From Methylobacterium sp. E-066 (GTDB lineage: Bacteria; Pseudomonadota; Alphaproteobacteria; Rhizobiales; Beijerinckiaceae), in assembly GCF_022829635.1 (NCBI RefSeq), contig NZ_JAKSYO010000050.1, positions 1-64,000 on the forward strand: DNA of 64,000 nt, read 5' to 3'. The position numbers and the translations under genes were made by a program. Under the pieces are notes generated by a model that was given only the letters and a program-made list of their open reading frames with translations, was not told the DNA's origin and ran no database searches. This document shows, one piece after another, positions 1 to 8,472 of this stretch (position 1 is the stretch's first letter; every line of letters starts with the position of its first letter).

Positions 1-111
1 GCTGCCGAGCGGACCGTCGAGGGTTTGTGGTCGGCCATCGGGCGCCTCGTCGACACCGTCACACCCGACGAGTGCGCCAACTTCTTCGCCGCCGCAGGAG
101 CCGCAGGATAG
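1..111 (+). CDS. IS630-family transposase, C-terminal fragment (cut by window edge)
   Basis: Reading frame 1 is open from the first base to a TAG at 109-111 and encodes 36 residues. It contains ERTVEGLWSAIGRLVD followed by TPDECANFF, which resembles the last helices of IS630/Tc1-type transposases, where this tail follows the final catalytic acidic residue. The start and the catalytic core lie outside the window. Family assignment comes from recognition of the tail only. The sequence after the stop should contain the right inverted repeat, but I cannot delimit it without the left end. Confidence 0.6.
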   Translation, partial: AAERTVEGLWSAIGRLVDTVTPDECANFFAAAGAAG

Positions 112-209
112 GAGCCAGATTAAACCGAAAACGCTCTAGCGACTTCCCCACGGTCCTGCTGTGCCCCCGCGTTATCGTCGCCCTAAACCCTCCGAACCGT
201 GCCACCACG

Positions 210-887
210 TCAATCTCTGGCTGGAGCTGCCTCCTCCCATTCACGATCCTGATCCGCCAGCAATGCGGCACGACGGCCCTCGATTGTCTCTATTTCCGCT
301 GAAGGTGCTTCCCTGGCCCCGTCCACGGGGCAAGGAACGGTCGCCCTGGACGCTCCCAGGAAACGGACGAGCGCGGTGACGATGCGATCTACGTCGCTGG
401 GCGTTACAATTCCTGTACCGAGGAGGTTGAGGCGCGAACGGTCGGCCATATCCGCACAAGAGCCTCCAGCAAAACCGAGCGCTGCGATATTATCGGCATC
501 CAGTGCCAGACGTTCGATTTGCGTTTCGCGCAGCAGCTCGAGCCTTCGTTCCCTGGTAGCCGCGACTGCGTGCGTCTGACATGCGCTCGGCAGCCAATGT
601 GCAATCTCATCGAGGATGAAAGTCCGAATAAGCTCGACCCGGACCGGTCCGAACTTCCTGACTCGAGTGATCTCGTCCGGGGAAGACTGAGCCAAATGTG
701 ATAGGTCGCGAAATCCTGCTTTGCGCAAGCGGGCTCGGAGGGAGGCTGTCAGGAAGCCGCGACCGAATCCCAACGCCGAGAGATGCTGAATGTTGTCGGC
801 AGAAAGGCCCTCGAACAGCGGGAGGCGCAAGCTGACCTCGTCAAAGAGGCTATCGTACCGGATGGTGCGAGGTGATCGCCTGGGCAT
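210..887 (-). CDS. Hypothetical protein with RNA polymerase alpha-CTD-like domain
   Basis: 225 residues from the ATG at 887; an upstream GTG at 944 would add 19 low-complexity residues. Roughly residues 45-75 (SLRARLRKAGFRDLSHLAQ, then SPDEITRVRKFGPV) match the helix-hairpin-helix fold of the RpoA C-terminal domain: a Leu/Arg-rich helix, Gly-Phe turn, 'L..L' helix and 'I..VRKFG' hairpin. A second weaker repeat (LALDADNIAALGF) follows. There is no signal peptide or membrane segment. No conserved partner flanks it: an IS remnant lies on one side and a LysR pseudogene on the other. A DNA- or polymerase-binding role is inferred from the fold alone. Confidence 0.5.
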   Translation of the reverse strand: MPRRSPRTIRYDSLFDEVSLRLPLFEGLSADNIQHLSALGFGRGFLTASLRARLRKAGFRDLSHLAQSSPDEITRVRKFGPVRVELIRTFILDEIAHWLPSACQTHAVAATRERRLELLRETQIERLALDADNIAALGFAGGSCADMADRSRLNLLGTGIVTPSDVDRIVTALVRFLGASRATVPCPVDGAREAPSAEIETIEGRRAALLADQDREWEEAAPARD

Positions 888-1213
888 CGCCGTCGCGCAT
901 ACGGCGATTTCTGGATGTCCACAACGGGCGGTCGCCGCTGGCATTCGGAAGGTCTGCTTGCCTGCGATCTCATCGGGCTAAAAAGGACCAGGTTGGCCGA
1001 AAGCGGAATGACTGCTTCGGAGGTTGGCCGCCGAAAAAGCGGACAGCGTCCTACCGACCTAAGACGGCCGAACGAGCTGAGCTCTGCGTTGTCGGAGAGC
1101 GGACATAAGCCTCCCCAAACTTGTGGGTGACAGCAACAGGCCGGATGCAGATTGCATGCTGTCAAGCATCAGCGGCGGGGTGTTGAGCACTCCACTTTCC
1201 TCGCAGTTGCTTC
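888..1213. other. Non-coding stretch, no gene seen
   Basis: Between the alpha-CTD-like gene and the LysR remnant I see no ORF with credible composition and no hairpin followed by a T-run. The right part probably contains decayed sequence of the LysR gene's 3' flank. Confidence 0.4.
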
Positions 1214-1767
1214 TCAAACATTCGAGGCTGTTGAACCCGCGAGAAGCGGAGCATAGGCGGCAAGCCTGCGTGACAAAAATTCGATGAAAAGCCGCACTTG
1301 CTTTGTCTTGCGCGTCTCCCCCTGCGTCAGAATCCAAAGCGTCCCATGCATGTGCAGGGCAGAGCCGGGTACCCTGGCGAGGAGCGGGTCGGCATCTCCG
1401 ACGAAGCACGGCAGCGTCGTCATCCCAATACCTTGCTGCACCGCCGCGACCTGCGCCTCTCCGTCCGTGATCCTGAACGTAACGCCCGTGGCAGGAGCCT
1501 CGCCCTCGCGGACCCAGTCAGGGATGCCTTGGGCACTGATCACGATCTCCATCGAATGGCGTCGGACGCACCCTCACGCCACGCAGCAAGCCGGTCACGG
1601 GACACGTAAACTCCCCCGAACAGATCCGGTCCCTTCAGGCCATGAAGGTTGGGCGGCAGGGTCTTACGATCGTAGACAACGCGGATCGCGACGTCGGCCT
1701 CCCGGTTGGTTAGGTTGGCCAGTTCGCCGGCGGACTGGATCTCCATCTCAATATCGGGACCATACAG
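1214..1767 (-). pseudogene. LysR-family regulator, 5'-truncated and frameshifted
   Basis: Two overlapping minus-strand frames together encode most of a LysR substrate-binding domain. One, reading from 1767, gives LYGPDIEMEIQSAGELANL then READVAIRV, the typical start of LysR co-inducer domains. The other (1552-1214) gives GVTFRITDGEAQVAAVQQGIG and the C-terminal half. The frame breaks near 1550. The N-terminal helix-turn-helix half is missing: the remnant starts directly against the stop codon of the RND permease gene at 1768-1770. No functional regulator can be made. MexT-like LysR proteins often accompany this pump type, so it may once have been the local regulator, but that is inference. 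Confidence 0.75.
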
Positions 1768-4700
1768 CTAGGCCGCCTCCGCAATCCGGTCCTGGTGGGC
1801 GAGCGGCGCGGGGCCACCGTGCTGCTTGAGCCGCCGGTTGCCGCTGAGGCGGCGCAACAGGACGTAGAACACCGGCGTCAGGAAGAGCCCGAAGGCGGTG
1901 ACGCCGATCATGCCGGAGAAGACGGCGACGCCCATGGCGCTGCGCATCTCGGAGCCGGCACCGGTGGCCGTCACCAGGGGCAGGACGCCCATGATGAAGG
2001 CCATCGAGGTCATCAGGATCGGGCGCAGCCGTAGGCGGCTCGCCTCGATGGCGGCCTGGAGCGGGGAGCGACCGGCGAATTCCAGTTCACGGGCGAATTC
2101 GACGATCAGGATCGCGTTCTTGGCCGAGAGGCCGACGAGGACGATCAGGCCGATCTGGGTGAAGACGTTGTTGTCGCCCGCCGAGAGCCAGACGCCGAAC
2201 ATTGCAGCCAGAAGGCCCATCGGCACGATCATCAGAATGGCGAGCGGCAGCGCCAGGCTCTCGTACTGGGCGGCGAGCACGAGGAAAACCAGGAGCAACG
2301 CAAGCGGAAACACCCACATCCCCGAGTTGCCCGCGATGAACTCCTGATAGGTCAGGTCCGTCCACTCGAAGGCGAACCCCCGCGACAGGGTCTCGGCCGC
2401 GATGCGGGCGGCCGCCGCCTGGGCTTGGCCCGACGAGTAGCCCGGTGCTGCGCCGGCGTTGATGTCGGCGGAGAGGAAGCCGTTGTAGCGCATGGCACGC
2501 TCCGGGCCGGCCGTCTGCCGGACATGCAGGAGGGCCGCGAGCGGCACCATCTCGCCCGAGCCCGCCCGCACCTTCAGCGCGCCGATGTCGTCAGAGCGGG
2601 CGCGAAAGGGCGCGTCGGCCTGGACCCGAACCGAGTAGGTGCGGCCGAACCGGTTGAAGTCGTTGACGTAGAGCGAGCCGAGATAGATCTGCAGCGTGTC
2701 GAACACGTCGGTGACCGGAATCCGGAGCTGGCGCGCCTTCGTCCGGTCGATGTCGGCGAAGAGCTGCGGCACGTTCATCTGGAAGCTGGAGAACAGACCC
2801 GCGAGTTCGGGCGCCTGCGCTGCCTTCGCCAGGAAGGCCTTGGTCGCGTCGTTGAGCGCCTCGTAACCGAGGCCGGCACGGTCCTCGATCTGGAGCTTGA
2901 AGCCGCCGATGGTGCCGAGGCCGTTGACGGGCGGCGGCGGGAACATCGCGATGAAGGCCTCGGGGATCGCGGCGAACTTCTTGTTGAGCGACTGCGCGAT
3001 GGCGCCCCCGTTCAGGGCCGGCGAGCGGCGCTCCTCGAAGGGCTTCAGGGTCGAGAACACGATCCCCGAGTTCGAGCTGTTGGTGAAGCCGTTGATGGAA
3101 AGGCCCGGGAAGGCGACGGCGCTCTCGACTCCGGGCTCCTTCAGGGCGATCTCGCTCATGCGGCGGATCACCTCCTCGGTCCGGTCGAGCGTGGCACCGT
3201 CGGGAAGCTGCGCGAAGCCGACGAGGTACTGCTTGTCCTGGCCCGGCACGAAGCCGCCGGGGATCTGGCGGAACAGCACCACAGTCAACCCGACGAGGAC
3301 GAGATAGAGCACCATCATCGTCGCCTTGCGAGATACGACGATGCCGACGCCGCGCCCGTACCCGTCCGAGGCCCGCCCGAAGAGGCGGTTGAAGCGTCGG
3401 AAGAACCAGCCGAGCAGCCCGTCGAGGATCCGAGTCAGGCGGTCCTTGGGGGCGTGGTGGTCCTTGAGGAGAAGCGCCGAGAGGGCCGGCGAGAGGGTCA
3501 GTGAATTGACGGCCGAGATGACGGTCGAGATCGCGATGGTGAGGGCGAATTGCTTGTAGAACTGACCCGTGAGGCCGCTGATGAAGGCGAGCGGCACGAA
3601 CACCGCGACGAGCACCAGCGCGATGGCGATGATCGGTCCAGAGACCTCGCGCATGGCCTGGTAGCTAGCCTCTCGCGGCGACAGGCCACGCTCGATGTTC
3701 CGCTCGACGTTCTCGACCACCACGATGGCGTCGTCGACGACAATGCCGATGGCGAGCACAAGGCCGAACAGGCTCAGCGCGTTGATCGAAAACCCGAAGG
3801 CGTGCATCACCGCGAAGGTGCCGACGATGGAGACCGGCACTGCGAGCAGCGGGATGATCGAGGCCCGCCACGTCTGCAGGAAGAGGATCACCACGACGAC
3901 GACGAGGGCGATCGCTTCCAGCAGTGTATGGATGACCGCCTCGATGGAGGCGCGCACGAACTGCGTCGGATCGTAGACGATCTCGTAGTCGACGCCCTCG
4001 GGCATGTTCAGCTTGATCTCGGCCATGGTCCTTCGGACCTCGTCGGAAATCTGGATCGCGTTGGATCCGGGCGACTGGGATATCGGCAGGGCGACGGCGG
4101 ACTTGTTGTCGAGGAGCGAGCGTAGGGCGTAGTCGGAGGCCCCGAGCTCGATCCGGGCGACGTCGCGCAGGCGGGTGATCTCCCCGTCGGCCCCGGTCTT
4201 GACGACGATGTCGCCGAACTGCTCCTCGCTGGTCAGCCGCCCCTCGGCGTTGAGCGACAATTGGAGGTCGAGCCCCGGGATCGCCGGCGAGGCGCCGATG
4301 ACGCCGGCCGCCGCCTCGACGTTCTGGGCCTGGATCTCGCGCACCACGTCGCCAGCCGACAGCCCATGCTCGGCGGTCTTCTGCGGATCAAGCCAGATGC
4401 GCATGGAATAGTCGCCTGAGCCGAAGAGTTGCACCTGGCCAACACCGTCGAGACGGGCGAGCCGGTCCTTGATGTTCAGCACTGCGTAGTTGCGCAGGTA
4501 CGTCATGTCGTAGCGCCCGTTCGGAGAGACGAGGTGCACCACCATCGTCAGGTCCGGCGAGGACTTCACCGTAACGATGCCAAGCTGGCGCACGATCGCA
4601 GGCAGGCGCGGCTCGGCCTGCGAGACGCGGTTCTGGACGAGCTGCTGCGCCTTGTCGGGGTCGGTGCCCAGGCGGAACGTGACGGTGAGCGTCATGATGC

Positions 4701-4962
4701 CGTCGGTCGTGGCCTGGCTCGACATGTAGAGCATGCCCTCGACGCCGTTGATCTGTTCCTCAATCGGCGTCGCAACCGTCTCCACGATGACCTTCGGATT
4801 GGCGCCCGGGAAGGTCGCGCGCACGACGACCGAGGGCGGCACCACGTCCGGATACTCGGAGATCGGCATCGCGAAGAGCGAGATCAGGCCCATGATGAAG
4901 ATGAGCATCGAGAGCACGCCCGCGAAGATCGGCCGGTCGATGAAGAATTTCGAGAAATTCAT
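1768..4962 (-). CDS. RND multidrug efflux permease (HAE1/AcrB-MexF type)
   Basis: About 1064 residues, normal for the family. It is the inner-membrane, proton-driven pump of a tripartite efflux complex. The N-terminus MNFSKFFIDRPIFAGVL is the classic first membrane segment, and GIVVDDAIVVVENVERN carries the two transmembrane-4 aspartates (about 410-411) needed for proton relay. I chose the ATG at 4962 because AGGTGAG lies four bases upstream; a GTG at 4971 is in frame but would sit inside that ribosome site. It follows the adaptor gene by about 120 bases on the same strand. No outer-membrane channel gene is present, so TolC/OprM-type protein must come from elsewhere. Substrates cannot be read from sequence. 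Confidence 0.95.
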   Translation of the reverse strand: MNFSKFFIDRPIFAGVLSMLIFIMGLISLFAMPISEYPDVVPPSVVVRATFPGANPKVIVETVATPIEEQINGVEGMLYMSSQATTDGIMTLTVTFRLGTDPDKAQQLVQNRVSQAEPRLPAIVRQLGIVTVKSSPDLTMVVHLVSPNGRYDMTYLRNYAVLNIKDRLARLDGVGQVQLFGSGDYSMRIWLDPQKTAEHGLSAGDVVREIQAQNVEAAAGVIGASPAIPGLDLQLSLNAEGRLTSEEQFGDIVVKTGADGEITRLRDVARIELGASDYALRSLLDNKSAVALPISQSPGSNAIQISDEVRRTMAEIKLNMPEGVDYEIVYDPTQFVRASIEAVIHTLLEAIALVVVVVILFLQTWRASIIPLLAVPVSIVGTFAVMHAFGFSINALSLFGLVLAIGIVVDDAIVVVENVERNIERGLSPREASYQAMREVSGPIIAIALVLVAVFVPLAFISGLTGQFYKQFALTIAISTVISAVNSLTLSPALSALLLKDHHAPKDRLTRILDGLLGWFFRRFNRLFGRASDGYGRGVGIVVSRKATMMVLYLVLVGLTVVLFRQIPGGFVPGQDKQYLVGFAQLPDGATLDRTEEVIRRMSEIALKEPGVESAVAFPGLSINGFTNSSNSGIVFSTLKPFEERRSPALNGGAIAQSLNKKFAAIPEAFIAMFPPPPVNGLGTIGGFKLQIEDRAGLGYEALNDATKAFLAKAAQAPELAGLFSSFQMNVPQLFADIDRTKARQLRIPVTDVFDTLQIYLGSLYVNDFNRFGRTYSVRVQADAPFRARSDDIGALKVRAGSGEMVPLAALLHVRQTAGPERAMRYNGFLSADINAGAAPGYSSGQAQAAAARIAAETLSRGFAFEWTDLTYQEFIAGNSGMWVFPLALLLVFLVLAAQYESLALPLAILMIVPMGLLAAMFGVWLSAGDNNVFTQIGLIVLVGLSAKNAILIVEFARELEFAGRSPLQAAIEASRLRLRPILMTSMAFIMGVLPLVTATGAGSEMRSAMGVAVFSGMIGVTAFGLFLTPVFYVLLRRLSGNRRLKQHGGPAPLAHQDRIAEAA

Positions 4963-5081
4963 GCCGCTCACCTGGGGGCGAGAGAGATCGCGCGGTGTGG
5001 GACTGCGCGCAGCGAGAGAGGGCGGTCGCGAGGCGGCCGCCTTGAATGATGGTCGATCAGGGATGCGTACGGAGCCGGCTG

Positions 5082-6341
5082 TCAGCGCTGGGCGAGCTGG
5101 CGTGCGGCGGATGCGGCGTCTTGTGGCCGAGCACCCATGGTGACAGGCTCGGACCGCAGAAGCATTCCTGGGCGAACCCGCTGCAAGCCGTTGACGATTA
5201 TGCGCTCACCGCCGGACAGGCCCAAGGTCACGACGCGGAGACCGTCGACGGACCGGCCGAGGGTGACGGCACGGAACTCGGCGCGGTCATCCGCCCCGAC
5301 CACGAGCACGAACTTCTTGTCCTGATCCGTGCCAACCGCCCGCTCGTCCACGAGGAGCAGCGATTGCGGCGTGGCCTGACCAAGGCGCATGCGCGCAAAC
5401 TGGCCGGGGATGAGATGACCGTCGCCGTTGGCGAAGCTGGCGCGGACCCGGATGGTGCCGCTGCGCGCGTCGACCTTGTTGTCGATGAACTGGAGATGCC
5501 CGCTTGCTCGAACGCCGTCGGCAGTGAACATCTCGACCGGGATACGATCGAGTTTGCCGCGCTTGCCCGATGATTCGGCGAGCGAAGCCAGCGCCTTGAG
5601 GACGACGGTCTCGTCCGCGTCGAAGCTGGCATAGACGGGATCGACCGAGACAAGGGTGGTCAGCACAGCCGCACCCGCACCCGTGGCGACGAGGTTGCCC
5701 GGCGTAATCTCGCGGCGTCCGACACGGCCGCCGACCGCTGCTCGAACCTCGGTGTAGCTGAGGTTCAGCCGCGCCGCCTCCAGCGTCGCCTTCGCCGCAT
5801 CAAGGCTCGCCTTGGCTTCCTTGAATGCATTGGAGCGCACGTCGAGGTCGCGCGCCGTGACGATCTGTTGGCCCGACAGCCGCTGCCCGCGCTCTAGGTC
5901 GCTCGCGGTCAGGGCAACGCGAGCCTCGGCACCGGCGACCTGCGCCTCCAGACGCTGTACCTCAGCAGCGTAGGGTGCCGGATCAATGGTCACCAGCAGG
6001 TCGCCCGGTTTTACGAGTTCGCCCTCGGTGAAGTGCGTGGCCTGGATCGCGCCTCCGACGCGCGCCCGGACGTCGACCCGGTCGACGGCCTCGAGACGTC
6101 CAGAGAACTCGTCCCAGATCACGACCGCCCGAGGGACAACGGTCGCGACCGGCACCGGCATCGCCTGCTCGGCCGGCGTCGGGGCCGCGACCGCCTCCGT
6201 CCCGCGAGCCGTCAGGAATGGGATGAGCTGGACGGAGGCCCCTGCCAGCAGGGCGAGGGCGACACCCGCAGTGAGGCTGCGCCCGAGACCGGAACGGGTA
6301 GGAGGAGAATGAGGCGCAGGGTTCACGACCGACTCCGACAT
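5082..6341 (-). CDS. RND efflux periplasmic adaptor subunit (MexE/AcrA type)
   Basis: 419 residues. An N-terminal signal/anchor (SLTAGVALALLAGASVQ) is followed by the first barrel-sandwich lipoyl half (VDVRARVGGAIQATHFTEG), a coiled-coil hairpin rich in Ala/Glu/Leu around residues 125-195, the second lipoyl half and a beta-barrel. It lacks the acylated Cys typical of AcrA. It bridges the permease to an outer-membrane channel. First gene of the adaptor-permease operon, divergent from the TetR gene. The ATG at 6341 has no Shine-Dalgarno and abuts the presumed operator; a GTG at 6326 with GGAG six bases upstream is a plausible alternative start. Confidence 0.92.
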   Translation of the reverse strand: MSESVVNPAPHSPPTRSGLGRSLTAGVALALLAGASVQLIPFLTARGTEAVAAPTPAEQAMPVPVATVVPRAVVIWDEFSGRLEAVDRVDVRARVGGAIQATHFTEGELVKPGDLLVTIDPAPYAAEVQRLEAQVAGAEARVALTASDLERGQRLSGQQIVTARDLDVRSNAFKEAKASLDAAKATLEAARLNLSYTEVRAAVGGRVGRREITPGNLVATGAGAAVLTTLVSVDPVYASFDADETVVLKALASLAESSGKRGKLDRIPVEMFTADGVRASGHLQFIDNKVDARSGTIRVRASFANGDGHLIPGQFARMRLGQATPQSLLLVDERAVGTDQDKKFVLVVGADDRAEFRAVTLGRSVDGLRVVTLGLSGGERIIVNGLQRVRPGMLLRSEPVTMGARPQDAASAARQLAQR

Positions 6342-6342
6342 T

Positions 6343-6385
6343 TGTAGAGCACGCTACACATGTCGGCATGGACGTCTGGCGTCAA
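6343..6385 (-). promoter_or_regulatory. Promoter and TetR operator of the efflux operon
   Basis: An inverted repeat TGTAG-N6-CTACA occupies 6343-6358, just upstream of the adaptor start. On the minus strand a TTGACG -35 box sits at 6380-6385, and a weak -10 region about 17-19 bases downstream falls on the operator. Repressor bound here would block the promoter. The neighbouring divergent TetR gene is the obvious ligand-responsive repressor. The assignment rests on position and symmetry only. Confidence 0.55.
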
Positions 6386-6429
6386 GAGACTTATCTACCA
6401 CTCGATATAAAAGTTGGAGCCTGCAGACG

Positions 6430-7029
6430 ATGGTGATGGGGCGGCCCCGGTCCTTCGACATGGACAAATCCCTCGACGAGGCGATGGAGGTGTTCTGGCG
6501 CCACGGCTACGACGGCGCGAGCCTCGCCATGCTGACGAAGGCGATGGGTATTAAGGCGCCGAGCCTGTACGCGGCCTTCGGCAGCAAGGAGGGGCTGCTC
6601 AAAGCGGCCCTCGACCGCTACGCGCTGCGACGGTCCGAGCACATGCGCTACGTGCTCGCCGGCCCCACCGCGCGCGATGTGGCGGAACGCTTCCTGAGTA
6701 GCATCGCCGAGAGCCATACCGACCCGGCCAATCCGCCCGGCTGCCTCCTGGTCCAGGGTGGCCTCGCCTGTGGCGCCGGTTCGGAGAACATCCCGTTCGA
6801 GCTGGCGTCGCGTCGGGCGCAGACGGAGACGGAGCTCCTCGGGCGCTTCGTCTCGGCCAAGGAGGCCGGCGATCTCCCGACTGATGCCGACCCCGTGGCG
6901 CTGGCGCGGTTCTTGTCGACGGTCGCCTCTGGCATGGGGGTCATGGCGTCGTCTGGTGCCAATCGGGACGCCTTGCGCGCGGTGGCGTCCGTCTCGCTCA
7001 ACGCCTTTGCCAGGAGCGGACAGACCTAG
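6430..7029 (+). CDS. TetR/AcrR-family transcriptional repressor
   Basis: 199 residues. The N-terminal 60 residues form the TetR helix-turn-helix: GRPRSFDMDKSLDEAMEVFW, then SLAMLTKAMGIKAPSLYAAF, then GSKEGLLKAALDRY. The C-terminal ligand domain (PANPPGCLLVQGGLACG) resembles the TetR_C subgroup found beside efflux pumps. The gene is divergent from the adaptor-permease operon with an 88-base gap containing the palindromic operator, so it probably represses both itself and the pump. The start is the ATG at 6430 with GGAG ten bases upstream; an ATG two codons later is equally possible. Confidence 0.92.
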   Translation: MVMGRPRSFDMDKSLDEAMEVFWRHGYDGASLAMLTKAMGIKAPSLYAAFGSKEGLLKAALDRYALRRSEHMRYVLAGPTARDVAERFLSSIAESHTDPANPPGCLLVQGGLACGAGSENIPFELASRRAQTETELLGRFVSAKEAGDLPTDADPVALARFLSTVASGMGVMASSGANRDALRAVASVSLNAFARSGQT

Positions 7030-7334
7030 CCCATCGGAAAATCGCGGTGGTACTTGACGCCTGCCCCAATCCTAAGACTGCAGGCCGCCCGATGGCTCGC
7101 AAATGCAGGCGATGCCTGCTTCCTGCTCTAGCATTTCCAAGAGCTGCCATCCTCCTTTTCACCCATCACAAACGCTCATGCAGACTATCTGCAACGGCGG
7201 CATCTGGCCGAAAGCCGCCGGCCCGTTTTAAATTGTTTTAATGTATAGACTGCAGGGGATTGCACGTGACCGTTTCAGCCAGTGCGGACCTGTGGAATTT
7301 TGTGCCGCTCGTCGGAGGTCGGCGGATTGACTAG
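7030..7334. other. Intergenic stretch, no gene seen
   Basis: Between the TetR gene and the IS481 element I find no convincing ORF: the one open frame (7047-7241) is Cys/Arg-rich with no ribosome site. A locally AT-rich patch lies near 7225-7250. Confidence 0.4.
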
Positions 7335-8364
7335 ATATGAGCTTTCAAGAGTTTGTTCATCCGGTGTGACCGCGCAAGACTGATGTTGCGACACGTCATC
7401 TTGCGAGGAACGATCGGATGAACATTCACAAGAATGCCCGAACCACACCGTACAGTCGAGCCGAGATGGTCCGGCGTGTGATGACGATGCACGAGACCCC
7501 CAGTGCGGTCGCGGCCGCACTGGGGGTCTCGTGTCGTACCGTCGCCAAGTGGCTGGCGCGTTACCGGACCGAGGGTGCCGCCGGTCTCGCCGATCGCAGC
7601 TCGCGCCCGCACCGGATACCCCGGGCCACTGCTACCGATGTCGTCGAGCAGGTCGTCGTACAGCGCCGCCAGCGGCTGTGCGGCAAGCAGATTGCCGCCT
7701 TGCTGGCGCTTTCGCCTGCCACCGTCAGCCGCATCCTGCGCGAGGCACGGCTGAGCCGCGCACGCGACCTCGATCCACCCGAGCCCGTTCGCCGCTACGA
7801 GCGGGACCACCCAGGCGAACTCATCCACATCGACATGAAGAAGCTCGGTCGATTCGACCGCGTCGGACACCGCATCACAGGGGATCGTACCGGCCAGTCG
7901 AACGCACGGGGCATCGGCTGGGAGTTCGTCCACGTCTGCATCGACGACCACTCGCGCATCGCGTTCAGCCAGGTGCTCGCCAACGAGAAAAAGGAAAGCG
8001 CCATCGCCTTCCTGCACGCCGCCGTCGCCTATTATCAAAGCCTCGGCGTCACTGTCACCCGCGCGATTACCGACAATGGCGCCTGCTACAAAAGCTTCGC
8101 CTTCCGCGATGCCTGCAAAGCCCTCGGCCTCAAGCACATCCGCACCCGGCCCTACACCCCAAAAACCAACAAGGCCGAGCGCTTCGTCCAGACATCATTG
8201 CGAGAATGGGCCTATGCCCGCCCATACCCTACATCGGAACACCGAAAAGCCGCCCTCGAACCGTGGCTCCATAACTACAACTGGCATCGCCCGCACGGCC
8301 TACAATCCATGCCACCCATCAGCCGATTTCGCCTGCCGATGAACAACCTCTTGAGGTTCCACAA
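7335..8364 (+). mobile_element. IS481-family insertion sequence
   Basis: A single transposase gene is bracketed by imperfect inverted repeats. The left end reads CTTTCAAGAGTTTGTTCATC (7342-7361); the complement of the right end reads CCTCAAGAGGTTGTTCATC. CTAG flanks both sides (7331-7334 and 8365-8368), possibly the target duplication. About 1.03 kb, normal for IS481. The element appears intact, and its transposase reads into the right repeat, ending on the flanking CTAG. The exact outermost bases are uncertain by a few positions. Confidence 0.75.
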
Positions 8365-8368
8365 CTAG
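7418..8368 (+). CDS. IS481-family transposase
   Basis: 316 residues, full length. An N-terminal helix-turn-helix (AVAAALGVSCRTVAKWLARY, residues 30-49) precedes an RNase H-fold integrase core with the catalytic DDE triad at about D139 (IHIDMKKLG), D219 (AITDNG) and E254 (NKAERFVQT); the 34-residue D-E gap fits the family. The tail WLHNYNWHRPHGL is the conserved C-terminal motif. No frameshift or stop is seen, so it is probably active. Its TAG lies in the right flank of the element. Confidence 0.95.
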   Translation: MNIHKNARTTPYSRAEMVRRVMTMHETPSAVAAALGVSCRTVAKWLARYRTEGAAGLADRSSRPHRIPRATATDVVEQVVVQRRQRLCGKQIAALLALSPATVSRILREARLSRARDLDPPEPVRRYERDHPGELIHIDMKKLGRFDRVGHRITGDRTGQSNARGIGWEFVHVCIDDHSRIAFSQVLANEKKESAIAFLHAAVAYYQSLGVTVTRAITDNGACYKSFAFRDACKALGLKHIRTRPYTPKTNKAERFVQTSLREWAYARPYPTSEHRKAALEPWLHNYNWHRPHGLQSMPPISRFRLPMNNLLRFHN

Positions 8369-8472
8369 AGCGCTCGCCGCCGAAGTGGATACCGGTTCGG
8401 CGCAAGCGAGCGCGTTGAATCAAAGACTTAGAGTCGAGCCCGATTGCAACGCGATCGGGAACAGCTCTAGGG
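8369..8472 (+). repeat. Dispersed ~100-bp palindromic repeat, copy A
   Basis: This segment contains GCCGAAGTGGATACCGGTTC and GAGCGCGTT, and ends in a hairpin with arms CCCGATTGC and GCGATCGGG. The same unit, inverted and close to 90% identical, lies at 42755-42860. It sits between the IS481 element and the 3' end of the outer-membrane protein gene, slightly overlapping the latter. It is probably a species- or genus-wide intergenic repeat and may help terminate the minus-strand gene's convergent neighbour. Confidence 0.7.

Noticed and set aside
2425..3504. Long plus-strand frame opposite the RND permease
   Set aside because: Arg/Glu/Asp-biased sequence typical of an antisense shadow in GC-rich DNA; the minus strand carries a complete, conserved permease.
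7047..7241. 64-codon plus-strand ORF after the TetR gene
   Set aside because: Arg/Cys-rich, no ribosome site, no family; not counted as a gene.
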